Shown in pieces: positions 1-12,189 of a DNA stretch of 64,000 nucleotides. The position numbers were made by a program, and so were the translations under genes. Below the pieces are notes generated by a model that saw only the letters and a program-made list of their open reading frames with translations, searched no databases and had not been told where the DNA came from. How positions within the stretch are numbered: the first letter of the stretch is position 1; every line of letters begins with the position of its first letter. Origin of the DNA: Hippasteria phrygiana (Eukaryota > Echinodermata > Asteroidea > Valvatida > Goniasteridae); assembly GCA_037893225.1 (NCBI GenBank), contig JAZGUH010000369.1, positions 662,642 to 726,641 of the forward strand, in the 5' to 3' direction.

Positions 1-161
1 AATATGCACACAGATGTTGGCCGGAAAGAAAATAAACATTGCGAGGTTTGAATTTTCTCCACAAGTTTTAACTCTAAGAAGCCGCCGATAATTGCAACAT
101 GTAGCGCCAGATCTAAGCTATCCATACATGTCAAAATTACTGAATTTGGTTGATATTTCAT
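1..161. repeat. Partial satellite monomer at window edge
   Basis: The window opens inside a monomer, at about p72. The visible part has A74, T87, A95 and T137, so it is a Y- or S-class monomer whose diagnostic p33 and p65 lie outside the window. The array therefore continues to the left. Confidence 0.95.
92..134. other. Dyad in conserved part of monomer (one example)
   Basis: In each monomer, p162-173 (TTGCAACATGTA) and p195-204 (TACATGTCAA) are inverted copies: ACATGTA pairs with TACATGT, and TTG with CAA across a two-base bulge, around a 21-base centre that contains AGATCT. Inside it TAGC (p172-175) and GCTA (p187-190) are a second short inverted pair. Directly after it, p204-217 reads AAATT-ACTG-AATTT. 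ACATGT is its own reverse complement, so the arms can also be read as direct repeats 29 bp apart. Single copies carry changes in the arms (50292, and the monomers ending 37864, 43183, 18203 and 21904), so no strict constraint is shown. Confidence 0.6.
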
Positions 162-393
162 GCAATTATGAATGAGTAAAGCAAGTCCATACCCCAGGGA
201 ATTTGACAGGCATGGAGCAATAAATATAAGGTAATATGCACACAGATGTTGGCCGGAAAGAAAATAAACATTGCGAGGTTTGAATTTTCTCCACAAGTGT
301 TAACTCTAAGAAGCCGCCGATAATTGCAACATGTAGCGCCAGATCTAAGCTATCCATACATGTCAAAATTACTGAATTTGGTTGATATTTCAT

Positions 394-624
394 GCAATTA
401 TGAATGAGTAAAGCAAGTCATACCCTAGGGAATTTGACAGGCATGGAGCAATAAATATAAGGTAATATGCACACAGATGTTGGCCGGAAAGAAAATAAAC
501 ATTGCGAGGTTTGAATTTTCTCCACAAGTTTTAACTCTAAGAAGCCGCCGATAATTGCAACATGTAGCGCCAGATCTAAGCTATCCATACATGTCAAAAT
601 TACTGAATTTGGTTGATATTTCAT
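394..624. repeat. Reference monomer, class Y (231 bp)
   Basis: T33, T65 (AATATAAGG), A74 (AATATGC), T87 (GATGTTGG), A95 (GCCGGAAAG) and T137. It occurs in all domains, opening domain I runs, following B in domain II and preceding K in domain III. Three Y monomers (ends 48502, 49428, 63767) share the rare C174. Confidence 0.9.
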
Positions 625-856
625 GCAATTATGAATGAGTAAAGCAAGTCCATACCCCAGGGAATTTGACAGGCATGGAGCAATAAATAGAAGGTAATCT
701 GCACACAGATGGTGGCCGGGAAGAAAATAAACATTGCGAGGTTTGAATTTTCTCCACAAGTGTTAACTCTAAGAAGCCGCCGATAATTGCAACATGTAGC
801 GCCAGATCTAAGCTATCCATACATGTCAAAATTACTGAATTTGGTTGATATTTCAT
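625..856. repeat. Reference monomer, class G (232 bp)
   Basis: Extra C, G65 with C74, GTGG at p87-90, G95 and G137. Seven copies end at 856, 2938, 3863, 4788, 48734, 49660 and 63999, so the class is restricted to domain I and its recurrences. The last copy has A88 and the copy ending at 49660 has A120. Confidence 0.88.
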
Positions 857-1087
857 GCAATTATGAATGAGTAAAGCAAGTCATACCCTATGGAATTTGA
901 CAGGCATGGAGCAATAAATAAAAGGTAATCTGCACACAGATGGAGGCCGGGAAGAAAATAAACATTGCGAGGTTTGAATTTTCTCCACAAGTGTTAACTC
1001 TAAGAAGCCGCCGATAATTGCAACATGTAGCGCCAGATCTAAGCTATCCATACATGTCAAAATTACTGAATTTGGTTGATATTTCAT
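857..1087. repeat. Reference monomer, class H (231 bp)
   Basis: Carries CCCTATGG (T33 and T35) on an Fa body. Six copies end at 1087, 3169, 4094, 5019, 49891 and 51511. It is found only in domains I and I', usually directly after a G monomer, and marks those two domains as homologous. Confidence 0.88.
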
Positions 1088-1318
1088 GCAATTATGAATG
1101 AGTAAAGCAAGTCATACCCCAGGGAATTTGACAGGCATGGAGCAATAAATAAAAGGTAATCTGCACACAGATGGAGGCCGGGAAGAAAATAAACATTGCG
1201 AGGTTTGAATTTTCTCCACAAGTGTTAACTCTAAGAAGCCGCCGATAATTGCAACATGTAGCGCCAGATCTAAGCTATCCATACATGTCAAAATTACTGA
1301 ATTTGGTTGATATTTCAT

Positions 1319-1550
1319 GCAATTATGAATGAGTAAAGCAAGTCCATACCCCAGGGAATTTGACATGCATGGAGCAATAAATAGACGGTAACATGTACAC
1401 AGATGTTGGCCGGAAAGAAAATAAACATTGCGAGGTTTGAATTTTCTCCACAAGTTTTAACTCTAAGAAGCCGCCGATAATTGCAACATGTAGCGCCAGA
1501 TCTAAGCTATCCATACATGTCAAAATTACTGAATTTGGTTGATATTTCAT
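1319..1550. repeat. Reference monomer, class alpha (232 bp)
   Basis: The most divergent class, with 29 copies, all 232 bp. Linked differences from F are the extra C after p26, T47, G65, C67, C73, A74, T77, T87, A95 and T137. T47 creates an NsiI site (ATGCAT) and C73/A74/T77 a BsrGI site (TGTACA), neither of which occurs in the F, Fc, R, Y, S or B reference monomers. Alpha monomers are sparse in domains I and II and dense in domain III, often as alpha-F-alpha, 463 bp apart. Confidence 0.92.
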
Positions 1551-2706
1551 GCAATTATGAATGAGTAAAGCAAGTCATACCCTAGGGAATTTGACAGGCA
1601 TGGAGCAATAAATATAAGGTAATATGCACACAGATGTTGGCCGGAAAGAAAATAAACATTGCGAGGTTTGAATTTTCTCCACAAGTTTTAACTCTAAGAA
1701 GCCGCCGATAATTGCAACATGTAGCGCCAGATCTAAGCTATCCATACATGTCAAAATTACTGAATTTGGTTGATATTTCATGCAATTATGAATGAGTAAA
1801 GCAAGTCCATACCCCAGGGAATTTGACAGGCATGGAGCAATAAATAAAAGGTAATCTGCACACAGATGGTGGCCGGAAAGAAAATAAACATTGCGAGGTT
1901 TGAATTTTCTCCACAAGTTTTAACTCTAAGAAGCCGCCGATAATTGCAACATGTAGCGCCAGATCTAAGCTATCCATACATGTCAAAATTACTGAATTTG
2001 GTTGATATTTCATGCAATTATGAATGAGTAAAGCAAGTCATACCCTAGGGAATTTGACAGGCATGGAGCAATAAATAGAAGGTAATCTGCACACAGATGT
2101 TGGCCGGAAAGAAAATAAACATTGCGAGGTTTGAATTTTCTCCACAAGTGTTAACTCTAAGAAGCCGCCGATAATTGCAACATGTAGCGCCAGATCTAAG
2201 CTATCCATACATGTCAAAATTACTGAATTTGGTTGATATTTCATGCAATTATGAATGAGTAAAGCAAGTCATACCCTAGGGAATTTGACAGGCATGGAGC
2301 AATAAATATAAGGTAATATGCACACAGATGTTGGCCGGAAAGAAAATAAACATTGCGAGGTTTGAATTTTCTCCACAAGTTTTAACTCTAAGAAGCCGCC
2401 GATAATTGCAACATGTAGCGCCAGATCTAAGCTATCCATACATGTCAAAATTACTGAATTTGGTTGATATTTCATGCAATTATGAATGAGTAAAGCAAGT
2501 CATACCCTAGGGAATTTGACAGGCATGGAGCAATAAATATAAGGTAATATGCACACAGATGTTGGCCGGAAAGAAAATAAACATTGCGAGGTTTGAATTT
2601 TCTCCACAAGTTTTATCTCTAAGAAGCCGCCGATAATTGCAACATGTAGCGCCAGATCTAAGCTATCCATACATGTCAAAATTACTGAATTTGGTTGATA
2701 TTTCAT

Positions 2707-5019
2707 GCAATTATGAATGAGTAAAGCAAGTCCATACCCCAGGGAATTTGACAGGCATGGAGCAATAAATAGAAGGTAATCTGCACACAGATGGTGGCCG
2801 GGAAGAAAATAAACATTGCGAGGTTTGAATTTTCTCCACAAGTGTTAACTCTAAGAAGCCGCCGATAATTGCAACATGTAGCGCCAGATCTAAGCTATCC
2901 ATACATGTCAAAATTACTGAATTTGGTTGATATTTCATGCAATTATGAATGAGTAAAGCAAGTCATACCCTATGGAATTTGACAGGCATGGAGCAATAAA
3001 TAAAAGGTAATCTGCACACAGATGGAGGCCGGGAAGAAAATAAACATTGCGAGGTTTGAATTTTCTCCACAAGTGTTAACTCTAAGAAGCCGCCGATAAT
3101 TGCAACATGTAGCGCCAGATCTAAGCTATCCATACATGTCAAAATTACTGAATTTGGTTGATATTTCATGCAATTATGAATGAGTAAAGCAAGTCATACC
3201 CTGGGGAATTTGACAGGCATGGAGCAATAAATATAAGGTAATATGCACACAGATGTTGGCCGGAAAGAAAATAAACATTGCGAGGTTTGAATTTTCTCCA
3301 CAAGTGTTAACTCTAAGAAGCCGCCGATAATTGCAACATGTAGCGCCAGATCTAAGCTATCCATACATGTCAAAATTACTGCATTTGGTTGATATTTCAT
3401 GCAATTATGAATGAGTAAAGCAAGTCATACCCTAGGGAATTTGACAGGCATGGAGCAATAAATAGAAGGTAATATGCACACAGATGTTGGCCGGAAAGAA
3501 AATAAACATTGCGAGGTTTGAATTTTCTCCACAAGTTTTAACTCTAAGAAGCCGCCGATAATTGCAACATGTAGCGCCAGATCTAAGCTATCCATACATG
3601 TCAAAATTACTGAATTTGGTTGATATTTCATGCAATTATGAATGAGTAAAGCAAGTCCATACCCCAGGGAATTTGACAGGCATGGAGCAATAAATAGAAG
3701 GTAATCTGCACACAGATGGTGGCCGGGAAGAAAATAAACATTGCGAGGTTTGAATTTTCTCCACAAGTGTTAACTCTAAGAAGCCGCCGATAATTGCAAC
3801 ATGTAGCGCCAGATCTAAGCTATCCATACATGTCAAAATTACTGAATTTGGTTGATATTTCATGCAATTATGAATGAGTAAAGCAAGTCATACCCTATGG
3901 AATTTGACAGGCATGGAGCAATAAATAAAAGGTAATCTGCACACAGATGGAGGCCGGGAAGAAAATAAACATTGCGAGGTTTGAATTTTCTCCACAAGTG
4001 TTAACTCTAAGAAGCCGCCGATAATTGCAACATGTAGCGCCAGATCTAAGCTATCCATACATGTCAAAATTACTGAATTTGGTTGATATTTCATGCAATT
4101 ATGAATGAGTAAAGCAAGTCATACCCTGGGGAATTTGACAGGCATGGAGCAATAAATATAAGGTAATATGCACACAGATGTTGGCCGGAAAGAAAATAAA
4201 CATTGCGAGGTTTGAATTTTCTCCACAAGTGTTAACTCTAAGAAGCCGCCGATAATTGCAACATGTAGCGCCAGATCTAAGCTATCCATACATGTCAAAA
4301 TTACTGAATTTGGTTGATATTTCATGCAATTATGAATGAGTAAAGCAAGTCATACCCTAGGGAATTTGACAGGCATGGAGCAATAAATATAAGGTAATAT
4401 GCACACAGATGTTGGCCGGAAAGAAAATAAACATTGCGAGGTTTGAATTTTCTCCACAAGTTTTAACTCTAAGAAGCCGCCGATAATTGCAACATGTAGC
4501 GCCAGATCTAAGCTATCCATACATGTCAAAATTACTGAATTTGGTTGATATTTCATGCAATTATGAATGAGTAAAGCAAGTCCATACCCCAGGGAATTTG
4601 ACAGGCATGGAGCAATAAATAGAAGGTAATCTGCACACAGATGGTGGCCGGGAAGAAAATAAACATTGCGAGGTTTGAATTTTCTCCACAAGTGTTAACT
4701 CTAAGAAGCCGCCGATAATTGCAACATGTAGCGCCAGATCTAAGCTATCCATACATGTCAAAATTACTGAATTTGGTTGATATTTCATGCAATTATGAAT
4801 GAGTAAAGCAAGTCATACCCTATGGAATTTGACAGGCATGGAGCAATAAATAAAAGGTAATCTGCACACAGATGGAGGCCGGGAAGAAAATAAACATTGC
4901 GAGGTTTGAATTTTCTCCACAAGTGTTAACTCTAAGAAGCCGCCGATAATTGCAACATGTAGCGCCAGATCTAAGCTATCCATACATGTCAAAATTACTG
5001 AATTTGGTTGATATTTCAT
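2707..5019. repeat. 4-mer HOR of 925 bp, 2.5 copies
   Basis: The order G-H-Y'-S (2707-3631), G-H-Y'-Y (3632-4556) and G-H (4557-5019) repeats with a period of 925 bp. Y' is a Y-type monomer with CCCTGGGG at p30-37 and G137. The copies differ by single changes, such as C for A at p214 in the Y' ending at 3400 and G versus T at p65 in the fourth monomer. Confidence 0.88.
3401..3631. repeat. Reference monomer, class S (231 bp)
   Basis: Like class Y except for G65 (AATAGAAGG). It is the middle member of the R-S-Fc triplet in domain II. A modified pair of S monomers in domain I' loses the stop codon of the shared minus-strand frame. Confidence 0.9.
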
Positions 5020-5250
5020 GCAATTATGAATGAGTAAAGCAAGTCATACCCCAGGGAATTTGACAGGCATGGAGCAATAAATAAAAGGTAATCTGCATAC
5101 AGATGGAGGCCGGGAAGAAAATAAACATTGCGAGGTTTGAATTTTCTCCACAAGTGTTAACTCTAAGAAGCCGCCGATAATTGCAACATGTAGCGCCAGA
5201 TCTAAGCTATCCATACATGTCAAAATTACTGAATTTGGTTGATATTTCAT

Positions 5251-5482
5251 GCAATTATGAATGAGTAAAGCAAGTCCATACCCCAGGGAATTTGACAGGC
5301 ATGGAGCAATAAATAAAAGGTAATCTGCACACAGATGGTGGCCGGGAAGAAAATAAACATTGCGAGGTTTGAATTTTCTCCACAAGTGTTAACTCTAAGA
5401 AGCCGCCGATAATTGCAACATGTAGCGCCAGATCTAAGCTATCCATACATGTCAAAATTACTGAATTTGGTTGATATTTCAT
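5251..5482. repeat. Reference monomer, class Fc (232 bp)
   Basis: An F-type body with the single extra C after p26 (GTCCATACC instead of GTCATACC). About 44 of the 82 232-bp monomers are of this class. It recurs as the last member of the R-S-Fc triplet that forms the core of domain II. Confidence 0.9.
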
Positions 5483-5713
5483 GCAATTATGAATGAGTAA
5501 AGCAAGTCATACCCTAGGGAATTTGACAGGCATGGAGCAATAAATAAAAGGTAATCTGCACACAGATGGTGGCCGGGAAGAAAATAAACATTGCGAGGTT
5601 TGAATTTTCTCCACAAGTGTTAACTCTAAGAAGCCGCCGATAATTGCAACATGTAGCGCCAGATCTAAGCTATCCATACATGTCAAAATTACTGAATTTG
5701 GTTGATATTTCAT
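5483..5713. repeat. Reference monomer, class R (231 bp)
   Basis: An F-type body with T33, giving CCCTAGGG at p31-37, no extra C, and C74, G95, G137. In domain II it almost always precedes an S monomer. Confidence 0.9.
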
Positions 5714-6407
5714 GCAATTATGAATGAGTAAAGCAAGTCATACCCTAGGGAATTTGACAGGCATGGAGCAATAAATAAAAGGTAATCTGCACACAGATGG
5801 TGGCCGGGAAGAAAATAAACATTGCGAGGTTTGAATTTTCTCCACAAGTGTTAACTCTAAGAAGCCGCCGATAATTGCAACATGTAGCGCCAGATCTAAG
5901 CTATCCATACATGTCAAAATTACTGAATTTGGTTGATATTTCATGCAATTATGAATGAGTAAAGCAAGTCATACCCTAGGGAATTTGACAGGCATGGAGC
6001 AATAAATAGAAGGTAATATGCACACAGATGTTGGCCGGAAAGAAAATAAACATTGCGAGGTTTGAATTTTCTCCACAAGTTTTAACTCTAAGAAGCCGCC
6101 GATAATTGCAACATGTAGCGCCAGATCTAAGCTATCCATACATGTCAAAATTACTGAATTTGGTTGATATTTCATGCAATTATGAATGAGTAAAGCAAGT
6201 CCATACCCCAGGGAATTTGACAGGCATGGAGCAATAAATAAAAGGTAATCTGCACACAGATGGTGGCCAGGAAGAAAATAAACATTGCGAGGTTTGAATT
6301 TTCTCCACAAGTGTTAACTCTAAGAAGCCGCCGATAATTGCAACATGTAGCGCCAGATCTAAGCTATCCATACATGTCAAAATTACTGAATTTGGTTGAT
6401 ATTTCAT

Positions 6408-6638
6408 GCAATTATGAATGAGTAAAGCAAGTCATACCCCAGGGAATTTGACAGGCATGGAGCAATAAATAAAAGGTAATCTGCACACAGATGGTGGCCG
6501 GGAAGAAAATAAACATTGCGAGGTTTGAATTTTCTCCACAAGTGTTAACTCTAAGAAGCCGCCGATAATTGCAACATGTAGCGCCAGATCTAAGCTATCC
6601 ATACATGTCAAAATTACTGAATTTGGTTGATATTTCAT
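6408..6638. repeat. Reference monomer, class F (231 bp)
   Basis: A typical member of the commonest class family. It has C33 (ACCCCAGGG), G47, A65 (AATAAAAGG), C74 (AATCTGC), GTGG at p87-90, G95 (GCCGGGAAG) and G137, which creates a HpaI site GTTAAC. Subclass Fa differs only by A88, Fc by the extra C after p26, and R by T33, which creates an AvrII site CCTAGG. These share one body and are probably recent derivatives of each other. Confidence 0.9.
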
Positions 6639-9415
6639 GCAATTATGAATGAGTAAAGCAAGTCATACCCCAGGGAATTTGACAGGCATGGAGCAATAAA
6701 TAAAAGGTAATCTGCACACAGATGGTGGCCGGGAAGAAAATAAACATTGCGAGGTTTGAATTTTCTCCACAAGTGTTAACTCTAAGAAGCCGCCGATAAT
6801 TGCAACATGTAGCGCCAGATCTAAGCTATCCATACATGTCAAAATTACTGAATTTGGTTGATATTTCATGCAATTATGAATGAGTAAAGCAAGTCATACC
6901 CCAGGGAATTTGACAGGCATGGAGCAATAAATAAAAGGTAATCTGCACACAGATGGAGGCCGTGAAGAAAATAAACATTGCGAGGTTTGAATTTTCTCCA
7001 CAAGTGTTAACTCTAAGAAGCCGCCGATAATTGCAACATGTAGCGCCAGATCTAAGCTATCCATACATGTCAAAATTACTGAATTTGGTTGATATTTCAT
7101 GCAATTATGAATGAGTAAAGCAAGTCCATACCCCAGGGAATTTGACATGCATGGAGCAATAAATAGACGGTAACATGTACACAGATGTTGGCCGGAAAGA
7201 AAATAAACATTGCGAGGTTTGAATTTTCTCCACAAGTTTTAACTCTAAGAAGCCGCCGATAATTGCAACATGTAGCGCCAGATCTAAGCTATCCATACAT
7301 GTCAAAATTACTGAATTTGGTTGATATTTCATGCAATTATGAATGAGTAAAGCAAGTCCATACCCCAGGGAATTTGACAGGCATGGAGCAATAAATAAAA
7401 GGTAATCTGCACACAGATGGTGGCCGGGAAGAAAATAAACATTGCGAGGTTTGAATTTTCTCCACAAGTGTTAACTCTAAGAAGCCGCCGATAATTGCAA
7501 CATGTAGCGCCAGATCTAAGCTATCCATACATGTCAAAATTACTGAATTTGGTTGATATTTCATGCAATTATGAATGAGTAAAGCAAGTCATACCCTAGG
7601 GAATTTGACAGGCATGGAGCAATAAATAGAAGGTAATATGCACACAGATGTTGGCCGGAAAGAAAATAAACATTGCGAGGTTTGAATTTTCTCCACAAGT
7701 TTTAACTCTAAGAAGCCGCCGATAATTGCAACATGTAGCGCCAGATCTAAGCTATCCATACATGTCAAAATTACTGAATTTGGTTGATATTTCATGCAAT
7801 TATGAATGAGTAAAGCAAGTCCATACCCCAGGGAATTTGACAGGCATGGAGCAATAAATAAAAGGTAATCTGCACACAGATGGTGGCCGGGAAGAAAATA
7901 AACATTGCGAGGTTTGAATTTTCTCCACAAGTGTTAACTCTAAGAAGCCGCCGATAATTGCAACATGTAGCGCCAGATCTAAGCTATCCATACATGTCAA
8001 AATTACTGAATTTGGTTGATATTTCATGCAATTATGAATGAGTAAAGCAAGTCATACCCTAGGGAATTTGACAGGCATGGAGCAATAAATAGAAGGTAAT
8101 ATGCACACAGATGGTGGCCAGGAAGAAAATAAACATTGCGAGGTTTGAATTTTCTCCACAAGTGTTAACTCTAAGAAGCCGCCGATAATTGCAACATGTA
8201 GCGCCAGATCTAAGCTATCCATACATGTCAAAATTACTGAATTTGGTTGATATTTCATGCAATTATGAATGAGTAAAGCAAGTCATACCCCAGGGAATTT
8301 GACAGGCATGGAGCAATAAATAAAAGGTAATCTGCACACAGATGGTGGCCGGGAAGAAAATAAACATTGCGAGGTTTGAATTTTCTCCACAAGTGTTAAC
8401 TCTAAGAAGCCGCCGATAATTGCAACATGTAGCGCCAGATCTAAGCTATCCATACATGTCAAAATTACTGAATTTGGTTGATATTTCATGCAATTATGAA
8501 TGAGTAAAGCAAGTCATACCCCAGGGAATTTGACAGGCATGGAGCAATAAATAAAAGGTAATCTGCACACAGATGGTGGCCGGGAAGAAAATAAACATTG
8601 CGAGGTTTGAATTTTCTCCACAAGTGTTAACTCTAAGAAGCCGCCGATAATTGCAACATGTAGCGCCAGATCTAAGCTATCCATACATGTCAAAATTACT
8701 GAATTTGGTTGATATTTCATGCAATTATGAATGAGTAAAGCAAGTCATACCCCAGGGAATTTGACAGGCATGGAGCAATAAATAAAAGGTAATCTGCACA
8801 CAGATGGAGGCCGTGAAGAAAATAAACATTGCGAGGTTTGAATTTTCTCCACAAGTGTTAACTCTAAGAAGCCGCCGATAATTGCAACATGTAGCGCCAG
8901 ATCTAAGCTATCCATACATGTCAAAATTACTGAATTTGGTTGATATTTCATGCAATTATGAATGAGTAAAGCAAGTCCATACCCCAGGGAATTTGACATG
9001 CATGGAGCAATAAATAGACGGTAACATGTACACAGATGTTGGCCGGAAAGAAAATAAACATTGCGAGGTTTGAATTTTCTCCACAAGTTTTAACTCTAAG
9101 AAGCCGCCGATAATTGCAACATGTAGCGCCAGATCTAAGCTATCCATACATGTCAAAATTACTGAATTTGGTTGATATTTCATGCAATTATGAATGAGTA
9201 AAGCAAGTCCATACCCCAGGGAATTTGACAGGCATGGAGCAATAAATAAAAGGTAATCTGCACACAGATGGTGGCCGGGAAGAAAATAAACATTGCGAGG
9301 TTTGAATTTTCTCCACAAGTGTTAACTCTAAGAAGCCGCCGATAATTGCAACATGTAGCGCCAGATCTAAGCTATCCATACATGTCAAAATTACTGAATT
9401 TGGTTGATATTTCAT
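6408..9415. repeat. 8-mer period of 1851 bp in domain I
   Basis: The five-monomer run F-F-Fa-alpha-Fc at 6408-7564 recurs at 8259-9415, offset 1851 bp. Both Fa copies share the otherwise unseen T94 (GCCGTGAAG, near 6963 and 8814). The monomers before each run (ends 6407 and 8258) share the rare A93 (GGCCAGG). The monomers between the runs are not duplicated in full. Confidence 0.85.
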
Positions 9416-10340
9416 GCAATTATGAATGAGTAAAGCAAGTCATACCCTAGGGAATTTGACAGGCATGGAGCAATAAATAAAAGGTAATCTGCACACAGAT
9501 GGTGGCCGGGAAGAAAATAAACATTGCGAGGTTTGAATTTTCTCCACAAGTGTTAACTCTAAGAAGCCGCCGATAATTGCAACATGTAGCGCCAGATCTA
9601 AGCTATCCATACATGTCAAAATTACTGAATTTGGTTGATATTTCATGCAATTATGAATGAGTAAAGCAAGTCCATACCCCAGGGAATTTGACAGGCATGG
9701 AGCAATAAATAAAAGGTAATCTGCACACAGATGGTGGCCGGGAAGAAAATAAACATTGCGAGGTTTGAATTTTCTCCACAAGTGTTAACTCTAAGAAGCC
9801 GCCGATAATTGCAACATGTAGCGCCAGATCTAAGCTATCCATACATGTCAAAATTACTGAATTTGGTTGATATTTCATGCAATTATGAATGAGTAAAGCA
9901 AGTCATACCCCAGGGAATTTGACAGGCATGGAGCAATAAATAAAAGGTAATCTGCACACAGATGGTGGCCGGGAAGAAAATAAACATTGCGAGGTTTGAA
10001 TTTTCTCCACAAGTGTTAACTCTAAGAAGCCGCCGATAATTGCAACATGTAGCGCCAGATCTAAGCTATCCATACATGTCAAAATTACTGAATTTGGTTG
10101 ATATTTCATGCAATTATGAATGAGTAAAGCAAGTCATACCCCAGGGAATTTGACAGGCATGGAGCAATAAATAAAAGGTAATCTGCACACAGATGGTGGC
10201 CGGGAAGAAAATAAACATTGCGAGGTTTGAATTTTCTCCACAAGTGTTAACTCTAAGAAGCCGCCGATAATTGCAACATGTAGCGCCAGATCTAAGCTAT
10301 CCATACATGTCAAAATTACTGAATTTTGTTGATATTTCAT

Positions 10341-12189
10341 GCAATTATGAATGAGTAAAGCAAGTCATACCCTAGGGAATTTGACAGGCATGGAGCAATA
10401 AATAGAAGGTAATATGCACACAGATGGAGGCCGGGAAGAAAATAAACATTGCGAGGTTTGAATTTTCTCCACAAGTTTTAACTCTAAGAAGCCGCCGATA
10501 ATTGCAACATGTAGCGCCAGATCTAAGCTATCCATACATGTCAAAATTACTGAATTTGGTTGATATTTCATGCAATTATGAATGAGTAAAGCAAGTCATA
10601 CCCTAGGGAATTTGACAGGCATGGAGCAATAAATATAAGGTAATATGCACACAGATGTTGGCCGGAAAGAAAATAAACATTGCGAGGTTTGAATTTTCTC
10701 CACAAGTTTTAACTCTAAGAAGCCGCCGATAATTGCAACATGTAGCGCCAGATCTAAGCTATCCATACATGTCAAAATTACTGAATTTGGTTGATATTTC
10801 ATGCAATTATGAATGAGTAAAGCAAGTCATACCCTAGGGAATTTGACAGGCATGGAGCAATAAATAAAAGGTAATCTGCACACAGATGGTGGCCGGGAAG
10901 AAAATAAACATTGCGAGGTTTGAATTTTCTCCACAAGTGTTAACTCTAAGAAGCCGCCGATAATTGCAACATGTAGCGCCAGATCTAAGCTATCCATACA
11001 TGTCAAAATTACTGAATTTGGTTGATATTTCATGCAATTATGAATGAGTAAAGCAAGTCATACCCTAGGGAATTTGACAGGCATGGAGCAATAAATAGAA
11101 GGTAATATGCACACAGATGTTGGCCGGAAAGAAAATAAACATTGCGAGGTTTGAATTTTCTCCACAAGTTTTAACTCTAAGAAGCCGCCGATAATTGCAA
11201 CATGTAGCGCCAGATCTAAGCTATCCATACATGTCAAAATTACTGAATTTGGTTGATATTTCATGCAATTATGAATGAGTAAAGCAAGTCCATACCCCAG
11301 GGAATTTGACAGGCATGGAGCAATAAATAAAAGGTAATCTGCACACAGATGGTGGCCGGGAAGAAAATAAACATTGCGAGGTTTGAATTTTCTCCACAAG
11401 TGTTAACTCTAAGAAGCCGCCGATAATTGCAACATGTAGCGCCAGATCTAAGCTATCCATACATGTCAAAATTACTGAATTTGGTTGATATTTCATGCAA
11501 TTATGAATGAGTAAAGCAAGTCATACCCCAGGGAATTTGACAGGCATGGAGCAATAAATAAAAGGTAATCTGCACACAGATGGTGGCCGGGAAGAAAATA
11601 AACATTGCGAGGTTTGAATTTTCTCCACAAGTGTTAACTCTAAGAAGCCGCCGATAATTGCAACATGTAGCGCCAGATCTAAGCTATCCATACATGTCAA
11701 AATTACTGAATTTTGTTGATATTTCATGCAATTATGAATGAGTAAAGCAAGTCATACCCCAGGGAATTTGACAGGCATGGAGCAATAAATAAAAGGTAAT
11801 CTGCACACAGATGGTGGCCGGGAAGAAAATAAACATTGCGAGGTTTGAATTTTCTCCACAAGTGTTAACTCTAAGAAGCCGCCGATAATTGCAACATGTA
11901 GCGCCAGATCTAAGCTATCCATACATGTCAAAATTACTGAATTTGGTTGATATTTCATGCAATTATGAATGAGTAAAGCAAGTCATACCCCAGGGAATTT
12001 GACAGGCATGGAGCAATAAATAAAAGGTAATCTGCACACAGATGGAGGCCGGGAAGAAAATAAACATTGCGAGGTTTGAATTTTCTCCACAAGTGTTAAC
12101 TCTAAGAAGCCGCCGATAATTGCAACATGTAGCGCCAGATCTAAGCTATCCATACATGTCAAAATTACTGAATTTGGTTGATATTTCAT
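10341..12189. repeat. Domain II unit 1 (8-mer, 1849 bp)
   Basis: B 10571, Y 10802, R 11033, S 11264, Fc 11496, F 11727 (T218), F 11958, Fa 12189. It equals the 9-monomer theme without the Fc after Y. Confidence 0.85.

Larger units (their letters stand above)
1..10340. repeat. Domain I: G/H-containing satellite block
   Basis: Monomer order with end coordinates: mosaic 393, Y 624, G 856, H 1087, Fa 1318, alpha 1550, Y 1781, mosaic 2013, mosaic 2244, Y 2475, Y 2706, G 2938, H 3169, Y-like 3400, S 3631, G 3863, H 4094, Y-like 4325, Y 4556, G 4788, H 5019, Fa 5250, Fc 5482, R 5713, R 5944, S 6175, Fc 6407, F 6638, F 6869, Fa 7100, alpha 7332, Fc 7564, S 7795, Fc 8027, mosaic 8258, F 8489, F 8720, Fa 8951, alpha 9183, Fc 9415, R 9646, Fc 9878, F 10109, F 10340. 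The right boundary is set at the first B monomer and is somewhat arbitrary. The monomer ending 10340 already carries the domain II marker T218. Confidence 0.8.

Noticed and set aside
166..393. Minus-strand open frames of 66-120 codons in nearly every monomer as genes
   Set aside because: They restate the repeat: the period is 231 = 3 x 77, so any open stretch recurs. Class differences at p33, p47, p65, p74, p87, p95 and p137 mostly change the amino acid, and only p88 is silent. The inserted C shifts the frame in 82 monomers. There is no codon-level constraint, start context or recognisable domain.
162..393. CENP-B box
   Set aside because: The core requires TTCG (CGAA on the other strand). 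Neither occurs in the reference monomers.
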